A stretch of 64,000 bases of DNA from an uncultured Spirochaetota bacterium (GTDB lineage Bacteria > Spirochaetota > Brachyspiria > Brachyspirales > Brachyspiraceae): NCBI GenBank assembly GCA_944390575.1, contig CALXQJ010000001.1, forward strand, positions 124,001 to 188,000, in the 5' to 3' direction. Shown piece by piece: positions 7,421-16,349 of the stretch (positions within the stretch are counted from its first letter, which is position 1; each line of letters starts with the position of its first letter). Position numbers and translations under genes: made by a program. The notes beneath the pieces are model-generated. The model was not told where the DNA came from. It saw only the letters and a program-made list of their open reading frames with translations, and made no database searches.

Positions 7421-9265
7421 ATGTATTTAGAGAATATAAATAGTCCAGAAGATTTAAAGAAATTAAATGTAGAAGAACTTCCTATACTTGCAGAAGAAAT
7501 CAGAGATTTTTTACTCAACAATATATCAAAAACAGGTGGACATTTAGGTAGTAACTTAGGAGTTGTAGATTTAACCATAATTCTACATTATTTATTTAAC
7601 TCTCCAAATGATGCATTTATTTTTGATGTGGGGCATCAATCATATACTCATAAAATTCTAACAGGAAGAAAAGATAAATTTCATACTCTAAGACAATATA
7701 ATGGAATATCAGGTTTTCCAAAAAGAGAAGAATCAAAACATGATATAGAAGAAACAGGACATGCATCTACTTCAATATCATTTGGATATGGTTTATCCAT
7801 TGCTAAAAAATTAAATAATAATGATGGTGAAGTTATATGTATTATAGGTGATGGTGCTATGACTGGAGGTATGGCATTAGAAGCTCTTAATAATATATCT
7901 AATAGTAATATTATAATTATATTAAATAATAATGATATGTCTATAGGAGAAAATATAGGTGCTGTTTCTAAATTTCTTAATAAAAAACTTAATGAGAAGT
8001 TTGTACAAGATGCCTCAAATAAAGTTAGAGATATATTATCCAATTTTCCTTTTGGTGATTTAGCAAATGAAATAATAGATAGAGGTAAAGGAGCTATTAG
8101 AACTTTTTTAGAACCAGGTATTATTTTTAGAAATATGGGTATAAAATACTTTGGTCCTATAGATGGACATAATTATTCAGAATTAATAGATACTTTCACT
8201 ACAATAAAAACAATAAGAGGTCCTAAGATAGTTCATATTAACACTATAAAAGGAAAGGGATATAAATTAGCTGAAGAATATCCTCTTAAATTTCATGGTA
8301 TTACCCCTTTTAATATAGAAACTGGTGATATTATTAATAAGTCAAACGAAAAAACATTCTCTCAATTAGCTGGAGAATGTATGATAGATGAAGCTAAAAA
8401 TAATGATAAGGTAGTTGCAATAACTGCTGCTATGACATCTGGAACTGGTTTAACTCAATATGCAGAAAGTTTTAATGATAGATTCTTTGATGTTGGTATA
8501 GCAGAACAACATGCTGTAACTTTTGCTGTTGGACTTTCTCAAAATAATATTATACCTTTTGTATTTTTATATTCTACTTTCTTGCAAAGGGCATACGATC
8601 AAGTTATACATGATGTGGGTATAATGAATGCTAATGTTAAATTTATGATAGATAGAGCTGGTTTAGTTCCAGATGATGGAGATACACATCAAGGGGTTTT
8701 TGATATTTCTTTTCTACGTATTATACCTAATTTAGTTATAATGGCTCCTGTAGAAGAAAAAGATTTTAGAATGATGTATAAAAAATCAGTAGAACATATT
8801 GGTCCTAAATTTATAAGATATAATAAATCATCTATAAAAACTACAAATAATAATATTATTCCAAGTAGCTTTGAAATAGGTAAAGCACATATTATTAGAG
8901 AAGGAAGTGAATATTGTATTATAAGTTATGGACCTACTTTAATTGATATTATAGATGCTGTAGATGAATTAAAATATAATATAACTGTTATAAATCTACA
9001 AACTATAAAACCATTAGATGAAAAAACAATTTTAGAGAATATAAAAAAACATAATAAAACACTAGTAATAGAAGAGAGTATAAAAAAGGGTGGAGTAGGA
9101 AGTAGTATTTTAGAATTATTATCAGAAAATGAAATATATAAGGCTGTAAAAATACATGCTCTACCAGATAAATTTTTTGAAGTAGCAACAAGAAATCAAC
9201 TATTAAAATTATATAAATTAGATAAAGAAGGATTAAAAGAAGTTATATCAAACTTTTTTAATTAA
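7421..9265 (+). CDS. dxs: 1-deoxy-D-xylulose-5-phosphate synthase
   Basis: This 614-residue, thiamine-diphosphate-dependent enzyme condenses pyruvate and glyceraldehyde-3-phosphate in the first step of the MEP isoprenoid pathway. SKTGGHLGSNLG and FDVGHQSYTHKILTGR are the N-terminal active-site blocks. GDGAMTGGMALEALNN is the ThDP/Mg motif with its downstream Asn, and DVGIAEQHAVTFAVGL contains the catalytic Glu. LVPDDGDTHQGVFDISFL is the pyrimidine-domain signature. The length is normal. The gene stands alone with its own promoter at 7355-7383 and a hairpin after the stop. The start is the first ATG after the promoter. Confidence 0.97.
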   Translation: MYLENINSPEDLKKLNVEELPILAEEIRDFLLNNISKTGGHLGSNLGVVDLTIILHYLFNSPNDAFIFDVGHQSYTHKILTGRKDKFHTLRQYNGISGFPKREESKHDIEETGHASTSISFGYGLSIAKKLNNNDGEVICIIGDGAMTGGMALEALNNISNSNIIIILNNNDMSIGENIGAVSKFLNKKLNEKFVQDASNKVRDILSNFPFGDLANEIIDRGKGAIRTFLEPGIIFRNMGIKYFGPIDGHNYSELIDTFTTIKTIRGPKIVHINTIKGKGYKLAEEYPLKFHGITPFNIETGDIINKSNEKTFSQLAGECMIDEAKNNDKVVAITAAMTSGTGLTQYAESFNDRFFDVGIAEQHAVTFAVGLSQNNIIPFVFLYSTFLQRAYDQVIHDVGIMNANVKFMIDRAGLVPDDGDTHQGVFDISFLRIIPNLVIMAPVEEKDFRMMYKKSVEHIGPKFIRYNKSSIKTTNNNIIPSSFEIGKAHIIREGSEYCIISYGPTLIDIIDAVDELKYNITVINLQTIKPLDEKTILENIKKHNKTLVIEESIKKGGVGSSILELLSENEIYKAVKIHALPDKFFEVATRNQLLKLYKLDKEGLKEVISNFFN

Positions 9266-9298
9266 AAAGAGAATTACTATTTTTTAGCACTTCTCTTT
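9266..9298. terminator. Bidirectional hairpin between dxs and the convergent lipoprotein gene
   Basis: AAAGAGAA at 9266-9273 pairs with TTCTCTTT at 9291-9298. The pairing can be extended inward with two mismatches to leave a seven-base T-rich loop. There is no long U-tract, so termination strength is uncertain, but the position between two converging stop codons fits. Confidence 0.5.
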
Positions 9299-9318
9299 AT
9301 ATACTACAACTTTTAATA

Positions 9319-10215
9319 TTATCTATCATCTCTCTTATGATGTACCCAAGGACGCTCTGGAATCAGTTCCTTATATATTTTATTATATACAAATTCTGGA
9401 TCATAATAATACATAACATTAAATCCTGCATTGTATCTATTAATAATATATCCGCTACCACCGTGTCCTATATACCATCTTTTTGTAAGAACTATAATTT
9501 CATAAGCACCAACTGGAAGAGAATTATCTCTCTGTACAAGATTTTTATATAATCCACCAACAACATATTTTCCTTCAAAACCATTACCGCCACCAACACC
9601 ACCATAAGGCATTTTTAATATAATAGCTTTTACATACTCTTTGTCTTGAACATTTTGTATCATACCATGATATCTATGATAATAAAGATGAGGCTTATTA
9701 GGTACTCTATCATCAAATCTATATACTCTATGTCCACCATAATTATCAATAATCCACATAGTAGAAGGCTTTATTTGATCATAAAATGCTTTCTCTAATG
9801 TAGGATTATAAGCTGCAAAATTTCCATTAGTTACTTTTACAGTAATGCTTCCAGATGGTAGCTCTACTTGCACTGTTTGTACAAATTCTGTAGGCTTATT
9901 ATTTCCTCCACCATTATTACCACCATTTCCATTATTTCCGCTATTATTATCACCACCATTGTTTCCACCGTTTACATTATTACCACCATTTCCATAATCT
10001 CCGCCATTATTGCCACCACTATTATCACCACCATTACTATTTGTAATAGCAGGTGTTAATTCAAAAGCTGGAATAGATGAACTATCATTAGTAATAGTAT
10101 TAGTATTCAATACAGAGTCTTTAGGCAAGGTAGGAAATTTACCACCGCCACAAGAAGATATAAATATTAATAACAATAGTAATGATGAAATTAATAATAT
10201 AAATTTCTTAATCAT
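9319..10215 (-). CDS. Lipoprotein with Gly/Asn-rich low-complexity linker
   Basis: This 298-residue protein is predicted to be exported and lipidated: after MIKK comes a hydrophobic stretch ending FISSC. A linker of about 45 residues made almost only of Gly, Asn and Asp (repeats of the GGNN/GNNG type) joins the N-terminus to a folded C-terminal domain of about 190 residues. That domain is rich in Tyr, His and Gly. I do not recognise the domain. The start is placed at the second ATG (10215), because a G-rich ribosome-binding site (GGGGG) sits inside the four codons before it. It is probably a surface or periplasmic protein. The A/T-poor repeat stands out against the local base composition. Confidence 0.75.
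   Translation of the reverse strand: MIKKFILLISSLLLLLIFISSCGGGKFPTLPKDSVLNTNTITNDSSSIPAFELTPAITNSNGGDNSGGNNGGDYGNGGNNVNGGNNGGDNNSGNNGNGGNNGGGNNKPTEFVQTVQVELPSGSITVKVTNGNFAAYNPTLEKAFYDQIKPSTMWIIDNYGGHRVYRFDDRVPNKPHLYYHRYHGMIQNVQDKEYVKAIILKMPYGGVGGGNGFEGKYVVGGLYKNLVQRDNSLPVGAYEIIVLTKRWYIGHGGSGYIINRYNAGFNVMYYYDPEFVYNKIYKELIPERPWVHHKRDDR
9899..10045 (-). repeat. Short-unit coding repeat (GGN/AAY codons) in the lipoprotein linker
   Basis: Tandem, imperfect units encode Gly-Gly-Asn-Asn type peptides, read on the plus strand as repeated combinations of CCACC, ATTATT and ATTTCC. This short-unit array is open to slippage in multiples of three or out of frame, so linker length may vary between strains. 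Confidence 0.7.
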
Positions 10216-10306
10216 AAAAACCCCCATAACAATAAAAATAAAGTTACTATATATATCAATATAATATATTTATTTTTGATAATCAACATAATATATCATA
10301 TAAAAA

Positions 10307-11686
10307 TTAAATTCCAAGTTTTTTTATACACTCTGATATATGTTCAACACCTATAATCTTTATATCATCAATATTTTTATAATTTTTAATCTCTTTTAAA
10401 GATCGTTTTGATATATAGATCTCACTTACAGAGAATTTTTTTAACTCTTTTATACGTCTATCCAAAAAGCGTACAGGTCGAACTTCCCCAGAAAGTCCAA
10501 GTTCTCCTATATATGCCGTAGTTCTTTGTATAGCTATTCCTGTCATACTTGAAGCTATAGCCATTGCTATAGACATATCACTTGCTGTTTCTTTTATATT
10601 AAGCCCATTAGCAATATTAATATATACATCCTGATTAGAAAGGTTTAAATGTGCTCTCTTTTCAAGTATTGCTATTATTAATAAAAGTCTATGTTGTTCA
10701 TATCCCATAGTAAGTCTTCTTGGATAGCCAAACGCACTACTACCAACTAAAGCCTCTTGCTCTACACAAAAAACCCTACTACCTTCTATAACAGGACTTA
10801 TAATACTTCCTGCAAAAATAGGTTCATTATTAGATCTTGCAAATATTCTTGAAGGATCTTTAATTTCATAAAGACCATCTCCTTTCATCTCAAATATACC
10901 AACCTCATCAACTGCACCATATCTATTTTTTACAGCCCTAAGTATTCTATATACACCCTTATCATCACCTTCAAAATATAATACACAATCTACTATATGT
11001 TCTAATATCTTAGGACCTGCTATAGTACCTTCTTTAGTGATATGACCTACTAAAATAATAGTTATATTTTTTAGCTTTGCTACTTGCATTAAAGCCCAGG
11101 CACAATTTTTTATCTGAGCTGGAGAGCCTGCTATACTATTTGTAGAAGAACTATATACTGTTTGAATAGAGTCTATTATTGCTAAACTTGGTGGATTTTC
11201 CATTAATGTATTTATTATATTATCACAATTAGACTCTGAAGATACTAATAAATTACTATTTTCTAAGTTTAATCTTTCAGCTCTTAATTTTATTTGTTCT
11301 AAAGATTCTTCTCCTGTAAAATAATAAACTTTTTCATTTCTTGATAAAAATGATGATACCTGTAGAAGTAGAGTAGATTTACCAATACCAGGCTCACCAC
11401 CTATAAGAATAACAGAACCAGATACTATTCCGCCACCTAATACTCTATCAAGTTCATCTATATTTGTAGATAATCTTATGTTTTTATTTGTCTTTATATC
11501 ATTTATAGAAGTTAAAGAAGACTCTGTTATACTGTCTTTAACATTGTTAATAGGTGTATTATCTTTTGGTTCTGTAAAAGGTTTTAATGTATTCCAAGAG
11601 TTACAGTTTGGACATTTACCCATCCAATTAATAGTAGTTTCACCACAATTATCACATAAAAATACTGTATTACTTTTCTTTGCCAT
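10307..11686 (-). CDS. radA: DNA repair protein RadA (Sms)
   Basis: This 459-residue protein is a RecA-like helicase that promotes branch migration in homologous recombination. An N-terminal C4 zinc finger (CDNCGETT then CPNCNSW) is followed by Walker A GGEPGIGKST. The RadA-specific KNRYGAVDEVGIFEM block and a Lon-like C-terminal domain with GLSGEVRPV complete it. An upstream in-frame start would add 21 residues, but homologues begin MAKKSN, so the ATG at 11686 is chosen. This leaves a 17-base overlap with the preceding GldG-like gene, suggesting translational coupling. Confidence 0.95.
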   Translation of the reverse strand: MAKKSNTVFLCDNCGETTINWMGKCPNCNSWNTLKPFTEPKDNTPINNVKDSITESSLTSINDIKTNKNIRLSTNIDELDRVLGGGIVSGSVILIGGEPGIGKSTLLLQVSSFLSRNEKVYYFTGEESLEQIKLRAERLNLENSNLLVSSESNCDNIINTLMENPPSLAIIDSIQTVYSSSTNSIAGSPAQIKNCAWALMQVAKLKNITIILVGHITKEGTIAGPKILEHIVDCVLYFEGDDKGVYRILRAVKNRYGAVDEVGIFEMKGDGLYEIKDPSRIFARSNNEPIFAGSIISPVIEGSRVFCVEQEALVGSSAFGYPRRLTMGYEQHRLLLIIAILEKRAHLNLSNQDVYINIANGLNIKETASDMSIAMAIASSMTGIAIQRTTAYIGELGLSGEVRPVRFLDRRIKELKKFSVSEIYISKRSLKEIKNYKNIDDIKIIGVEHISECIKKLGI

Positions 11687-13634
11687 TATTAAAAATCTCG
11701 TATATTCTTTTTTTTCTTTTTTTATCTTTCTTATATAATATAAAACCAAATATTATAACAAATAATGGAACTAATACTATATTAAAAACTCTAACTAAAG
11801 TTTTTACACTTTCAGATACTTGAAAAGGTGGATTATATATATTACCTTTTCTTCTTATAGAAATAATATCCTTATCTCCAAGCATATAATCTATAATATT
11901 AGCCAAAAATACATTATTAGCAGGGTATGCTGTATTTTTAAGCATATCAACAGAACCAAGTACTATTACTGTTCCATTTGTAGTAGATAATAATTTATTT
12001 GCAAATATATCATTATTATAAAAAGCACTTCTAAAATTACCCTCAGATATCACAGATATTAACTTTCTATCATAATTTTTATTATCTATATTATCCTGAG
12101 GTATAGTTATAGAATCATTCTCTAAAAGACTCCAACTTTTACTACTACTAAAAAATAATGGAGTTATTTTTGTACCTTTAGAATAGTCTACAACTATTTC
12201 AGAACTCATAGGAGTTAGTAATGTAGATATACTTTTAGTTATATCATTCTTATTATTAATATTTTCTGCTAGTATAATAGGAATATAGTATATTGTTTGT
12301 TCTGCTGGCATTTCTAATTTATATGCACTTCTATCTAATATAATATTTGTGGCAATAGAAACTCCATAATTCGTTAATATATTATTTAATCTATTATCTA
12401 TAGGAACTAATCTATTTTCTGATATATCTAAACCATTTAGTACAAAAAATACAGGTTTACCACTCATAATAAACTGATCTATCTTAAACAACTCTTCTTC
12501 ACTATAAAGAGTAGTACTTCCAACTATCATCAAAGCATTTATATTGTTATTTATACTATCTCTTTTTAAATTAATAGCTTCTATATTATAATTAATTTCA
12601 ATATCTGATATATACTTACTAATACTCTCATAATCATCTATATTATTATTTATAAACTGTTGTGGAATTTCTTCTATTTCTGCTTCATTATGTCCTTGAA
12701 TATATCCTATAGTAGGTTTTAATTCTAATATTATATCTATTGCTTTTAATATTTCTTTTTGTATTAATTCAAAATTTCCATATAATATATATGATATTGG
12801 TATTTCTCTAATAGTATTTTTATTTTCTAAATATAATGAAAAATAGGCACTTCCAGCATCTGCTATAATATTACCTTCTTCATCGGTTATAGTATCCCAG
12901 TTTATTTTATCTGTGTTAAATTTCTTAATCAATATCTCACTATACCTTGTTGGGTTTGTCATATCTATTGGAATAAAATTAACTTTATCTATTAATTTCT
13001 TATTAGCCTCGTCTACAGCTTTAGAAATATATTCAGGTATAAGTTCATTAGCTCCTATTGGTAAAAGAGAATAAATATCATCAGAAAAAATATAATAAAT
13101 ATTTAAACTATCATTTAAGGTAGATAACTTATTATTTTTATTAATTAATCTTTTAATAATAGTATCTATATTATATTCTAATCCTTCTGTAGATTCTATA
13201 AACTGAGTTGTTTCTAATGAGTCTTTATATAAAAAAACAAGATTTAAATATGCTATTTTTGTTTGAGTTTGATCTTTCTCTAATACAGATATTTGTGTTG
13301 GGTTAAGTCCATATTCATTTATTAAATCTTCATTCTTATTAGCATCTAATACTTCAAATATAATTTTTTTTCTAGAGTATTTCTTATACTGTAAAATAAT
13401 ATCTTTTATATATTTTTGATATATTGAAAATGGTGGTGGGAGATTTGGTGTTGCAATAAGTTTTATTGTTATAGGTTCTTCTAATTTTTGTACTAAAGAT
13501 TTACTTGCCTTGTTTAGAGAATATAGTCTATCCTTAGTAAAATCTATACTAAAATTAAAATTATTTAATAATATATTTACTAAAATAATAATAAAAACAA
13601 CTATAATAAAAACTATAAATCTCTTCTTATTCAT
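11670..13634 (-). CDS. GldG-like ABC-transporter auxiliary membrane protein
   Basis: This 654-residue protein has an N-terminal membrane helix (about 5-25), a large extracytoplasmic region and a second helix near the C-terminus (about 625-645) followed by a lysine-rich tail. The opening NFSIDFTKDRLYSLNKASKSLVQKLEEPI is typical of the ABC_transp_aux/GldG family. In gliding bacteria this family partners GldA and GldF, and elsewhere it accompanies uncharacterised ABC exporters. No ATPase or permease gene is adjacent here, which is unusual. The ATG nine codons into the longest frame is preferred because the signal anchor MNKKRF follows it directly. A consensus promoter lies at 13666-13693. Confidence 0.75.
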   Translation of the reverse strand: MNKKRFIVFIIVVFIIILVNILLNNFNFSIDFTKDRLYSLNKASKSLVQKLEEPITIKLIATPNLPPPFSIYQKYIKDIILQYKKYSRKKIIFEVLDANKNEDLINEYGLNPTQISVLEKDQTQTKIAYLNLVFLYKDSLETTQFIESTEGLEYNIDTIIKRLINKNNKLSTLNDSLNIYYIFSDDIYSLLPIGANELIPEYISKAVDEANKKLIDKVNFIPIDMTNPTRYSEILIKKFNTDKINWDTITDEEGNIIADAGSAYFSLYLENKNTIREIPISYILYGNFELIQKEILKAIDIILELKPTIGYIQGHNEAEIEEIPQQFINNNIDDYESISKYISDIEINYNIEAINLKRDSINNNINALMIVGSTTLYSEEELFKIDQFIMSGKPVFFVLNGLDISENRLVPIDNRLNNILTNYGVSIATNIILDRSAYKLEMPAEQTIYYIPIILAENINNKNDITKSISTLLTPMSSEIVVDYSKGTKITPLFFSSSKSWSLLENDSITIPQDNIDNKNYDRKLISVISEGNFRSAFYNNDIFANKLLSTTNGTVIVLGSVDMLKNTAYPANNVFLANIIDYMLGDKDIISIRRKGNIYNPPFQVSESVKTLVRVFNIVLVPLFVIIFGFILYKKDKKRKKRIYEIFNNGKEK

Positions 13635-13665
13635 AAGAACACCATATAAAATAGAAAACAATAGA

Positions 13666-13693
13666 ATTATATAATAATATAATCATTTGTCAA
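13666..13693 (-). promoter_or_regulatory. Consensus promoter of the GldG-like/radA operon
   Basis: On the minus strand, a perfect TTGACA (13693-13688) and a perfect TATAAT (13671-13666) are spaced by 16 bases. It is back to back with the tRNA-Phe promoter, and the two -35 boxes are about 40 bases apart. Confidence 0.85.
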
Positions 13694-13735
13694 AAAATAA
13701 AATTTTGATTTTTTTATATTTTATAAAATATATCC

Positions 13736-13764
13736 TTGACATTTTTATTATAATAGGTTATTAT
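13736..13764 (+). promoter_or_regulatory. Promoter of tRNA-Phe
   Basis: TTGACA at 13736-13741 and TATTAT at 13759-13764 are separated by 17 bases. The predicted start is a few bases before the mature tRNA 5' end at 13775. Confidence 0.75.
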
Positions 13765-13774
13765 AAAACCACTT

Positions 13775-13847
13775 GCCGAGTTAGCTCAGTTGGTAGAGCA
13801 AAGGACTGAAAATCCTTGTGTCCAGAGTTCGATTCTCTGACTCGGCA
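13775..13847 (+). tRNA. tRNA-Phe (anticodon GAA)
   Basis: This 73-base cloverleaf has acceptor stem GCCGAGT paired with ACTCGGC and discriminator A. The D-arm contains AGCTCAGTTGGTAGAGC. The anticodon stem AAGGA/TCCTT encloses loop CTGAAAA with anticodon GAA, and the T-arm contains GTTCGATTC. CCA is not encoded (CAT follows), so the end must be added post-transcriptionally. The RluA-type gene starts about 30 bases downstream and may share its transcript. Confidence 0.96.
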
Positions 13848-13879
13848 CATTTCTAAAATGACATATCAATTTTTCATTT

Positions 13880-14602
13880 ATGCTTAACTCCTTAAAAGAA
13901 TTAGAAGAATATATAAATCCAATATATGAAGATAATCATCTTATAGTAGCTATAAAACCTCCAAATATACCAACTCAAGCTGATATATCAGGTGATACAT
14001 CATTTTTTGAAAATATTAAAGATTATATAAAATTAAAATATAATAAAACAGGAAATGTTTTTTTAGGACTCGTTCATAGATTAGATAGACCAGTATCTGG
14101 TGTAATGGTATTTGCAAAAACTTCTAAAGCTGCATCAAGGCTAAGTGAATATATAAGAGATAGAAAATTTGATAAAACATACTATACTGTAGTTAAAGGT
14201 ATACTATATGAAAAAGAAGCTATATTAGAAAATTATATTATAAAAAAGACTAATAAAATGGGAAATATAGCTCAAATAGTTTTTGAAAATACAAAAAATG
14301 CTAAAAAAGCAAAATTAAAATACTACGTAATAGAAGAGAATATAATCAAAAATCTTAGTTTATTAAAAGTAGAATTAGAAACAGGGCGTTTTCATCAAAT
14401 AAGAGTACAACTATCAAATACAGGACATCCTATATATGGAGATAGAAAATATGGAAGCTATATAAAATATGATAGAGATGATGTTCCATTAGCACTATTT
14501 GCAAAACAATTAAAATTTCCACATCCAACAAAAGATGAAATTATTAATATAGAAGTAGATTTACCTGATTATAATCCATTTAATATATTTACAAATAAAT
14601 AG
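13880..14602 (+). CDS. RluA-family rRNA/tRNA pseudouridine synthase
   Basis: This 240-residue protein consists of the RluA-type catalytic domain only, with no S4 domain in front. HRLDRPVSGVMVFAKT contains the catalytic Asp. LETGRFHQIRVQL and GHPIYGDRKYG are the other conserved blocks. The exact uridine modified cannot be assigned. The gene begins just after tRNA-Phe and has no obvious promoter of its own, so it may be transcribed by read-through from the tRNA. Confidence 0.88.
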   Translation: MLNSLKELEEYINPIYEDNHLIVAIKPPNIPTQADISGDTSFFENIKDYIKLKYNKTGNVFLGLVHRLDRPVSGVMVFAKTSKAASRLSEYIRDRKFDKTYYTVVKGILYEKEAILENYIIKKTNKMGNIAQIVFENTKNAKKAKLKYYVIEENIIKNLSLLKVELETGRFHQIRVQLSNTGHPIYGDRKYGSYIKYDRDDVPLALFAKQLKFPHPTKDEIINIEVDLPDYNPFNIFTNK

Positions 14603-14655
14603 AAAATAGTATAATACTTTAAAGTTATTTAGTATGTATTTTTAAGGATATTTTG

Positions 14656-15450
14656 ATGATTAAAGCTGCGTTTTTTGATGTAGATGGAACAATAGTAAGT
14701 TTTAAAGATCATAAACTTATACCTTCTGCTATAGAAGCTATTAATAAACTTAAAGAAAAAAATATTAAAGTTTTTGTAGCTACTGGTAGAGCATTATTTC
14801 AATTAGATTATATTTTAGATAATCTAAAATTGGATGGTCTTGTAACTTTAAATGGATGTAATTCTTTTATAGATTCTGAGGAAATATTTAGAGCTCATCT
14901 TCATAAGGATGACTTATATAGATTATATGAGTATTTGGAAAAAAATAATAATCCTTTTTCTTGTAATCTAATCACTAAAAATAATATTTATATTAATGCT
15001 TTTACAAAAGAAGTTTTAGATATGTATAGAGAGTTTAATATTACTGTACCTAAAATAGTAAATTTTAAAGAATATATTAATAAAAACTACTCTGATATTT
15101 TACAAATAAATCTATTTGTAAATAAAGAAAAAGAAGAAGAATTAATGAAAGAAATTTTTATTAATTCAGAAGCTACAAGATGGGCAGACAGTTTTGCAGA
15201 TATTAACTGTAAAGGTATAACAAAAATTACTGGAGTATTAAAAATTATAGAACACTTTAATATAGATATTTCAGAGACTATTGCATTTGGTGATGGTGGT
15301 AATGATTTTACTATGATACAAAATGTTGGTATTGGTGTTGCTATGGGAAATGCAAATGAGCATTTAAAAGAGGTAGCAGACTATATTACAGATAATGTAG
15401 ATGATGATGGTGTTTATAAAGCTCTTAAACACTTTAATATTATAGAATAA
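14656..15450 (+). CDS. HAD-superfamily Cof-type phosphatase (first of tandem pair)
   Basis: This protein of 264 residues has the HAD motifs in order: FFDVDGTIV (nucleophile Asp), ATGR, the Lys region before the end, and FGDGGNDFTMI (metal-binding Asp). Between them lies a type IIB (Cof) cap. Such enzymes dephosphorylate sugar phosphates, FMN or PLP, and specificity cannot be read from sequence. The ATG at 14656 follows an AAGGA ribosome-binding site, and the in-frame TTG one codon earlier is not preferred. It is followed after 27 bases by a clear paralogue. Confidence 0.88.
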   Translation: MIKAAFFDVDGTIVSFKDHKLIPSAIEAINKLKEKNIKVFVATGRALFQLDYILDNLKLDGLVTLNGCNSFIDSEEIFRAHLHKDDLYRLYEYLEKNNNPFSCNLITKNNIYINAFTKEVLDMYREFNITVPKIVNFKEYINKNYSDILQINLFVNKEKEEELMKEIFINSEATRWADSFADINCKGITKITGVLKIIEHFNIDISETIAFGDGGNDFTMIQNVGIGVAMGNANEHLKEVADYITDNVDDDGVYKALKHFNIIE

Positions 15451-15477
15451 AGTAATTTAAACAATAAGGAAATAAAA

Positions 15478-16263
15478 ATGATTAGAGCAATATTTTTTGA
15501 TATAGATGGTACTTTAGTTAGTTTTAGAAGTCATAAATTAGTTAATTCTGCTAAAGAGGCTATATTAGAACTTAAAAAAAAAGGTATTAAAGTATTTATT
15601 GCTACTGGTAGAATAAAAGCACATATTAATAATTTAGATGATTTAGAATTTGATGGTTATATTACTACTAATGGTTTTAATGTTCATACTGAAAATAAAG
15701 AGATATATAAAAATGTTATCTCAAAAGAAGAATTAGATGCTTTTTTATATTATTTAGAAAATAAAGAGTGTTTTACTTGTTCTGTTATGACTAAGGATGG
15801 TACTTTTATTAATAGATATGATGATAATGTAGCTGAAGTAGAAAAAGCTGTTAATTTAAAATTTACTCTCTCTAACAACTTTGCAGAGTTTGTTCAAGAA
15901 AATATGAATGAAGTTTTACAAATTAATTTATTTGTAGATGAAGAAAAAGAAAAGAAAATAATGAATCAAATATTTAAAAACTCTGAAGCTACTCGTTGGC
16001 ATCCACTATTTGCAGATATTAACACTAAAGGTGGTGGAAAGCATATAGGTGTATCTAAGATATTAGAATATTATAATATAGACTTATCCGAAACTATGGC
16101 TTTTGGTGATGGTGGTAATGATATTAGTATGATAAAATATGTGAATATTGGTGTTGCTATGGGTAATGCTAATGAACACCTAAAAGAGGTTGCAGACTAT
16201 ATTACAGATGATGTTGATAATGATGGAATAGTGAAGGCATTAAAACATTTTAATTTACTGTAA
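15478..16263 (+). CDS. HAD-superfamily Cof-type phosphatase (second of tandem pair)
   Basis: This 261-residue paralogue of the preceding gene matches it along the whole length. The starts (FFDIDGTLVSF against FFDVDGTIVSF) and the endings (GVAMGNANEHLKEVADYIT) are almost identical, with more change in the cap. The likely origin is tandem duplication followed by divergence of the substrate-recognising cap. The nucleophile Asp in FFDIDGT and the metal site FGDGGNDISMI are intact. An AAGGA ribosome-binding site precedes the ATG. Confidence 0.88.
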   Translation: MIRAIFFDIDGTLVSFRSHKLVNSAKEAILELKKKGIKVFIATGRIKAHINNLDDLEFDGYITTNGFNVHTENKEIYKNVISKEELDAFLYYLENKECFTCSVMTKDGTFINRYDDNVAEVEKAVNLKFTLSNNFAEFVQENMNEVLQINLFVDEEKEKKIMNQIFKNSEATRWHPLFADINTKGGGKHIGVSKILEYYNIDLSETMAFGDGGNDISMIKYVNIGVAMGNANEHLKEVADYITDDVDNDGIVKALKHFNLL

Positions 16264-16349
16264 ATAGTATTATTTAGTTGTAGAAAACTATAAAAATTGT
16301 TATACTCTTTCATAGTATTTAATAGTTTATAATATATGGAGGGAGTATT

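Noticed and set aside
7681-8043. Minus-strand frame inside dxs
   Set aside because: It is a shadow of the dxs gene, with no ribosome-binding site and no recognisable protein. Many similar frames opposite real genes were dropped for the same reason.
9899-10045. CRISPR-like or intergenic tandem repeat
   Set aside because: The repeats lie in frame inside a lipoprotein gene, have no constant spacer structure, and encode a Gly/Asn linker.
11687-11749. Extended N-terminus of RadA
   Set aside because: The 21 extra residues are basic, lie inside the end of the GldG-like gene, and precede the conserved MAKKSN start.
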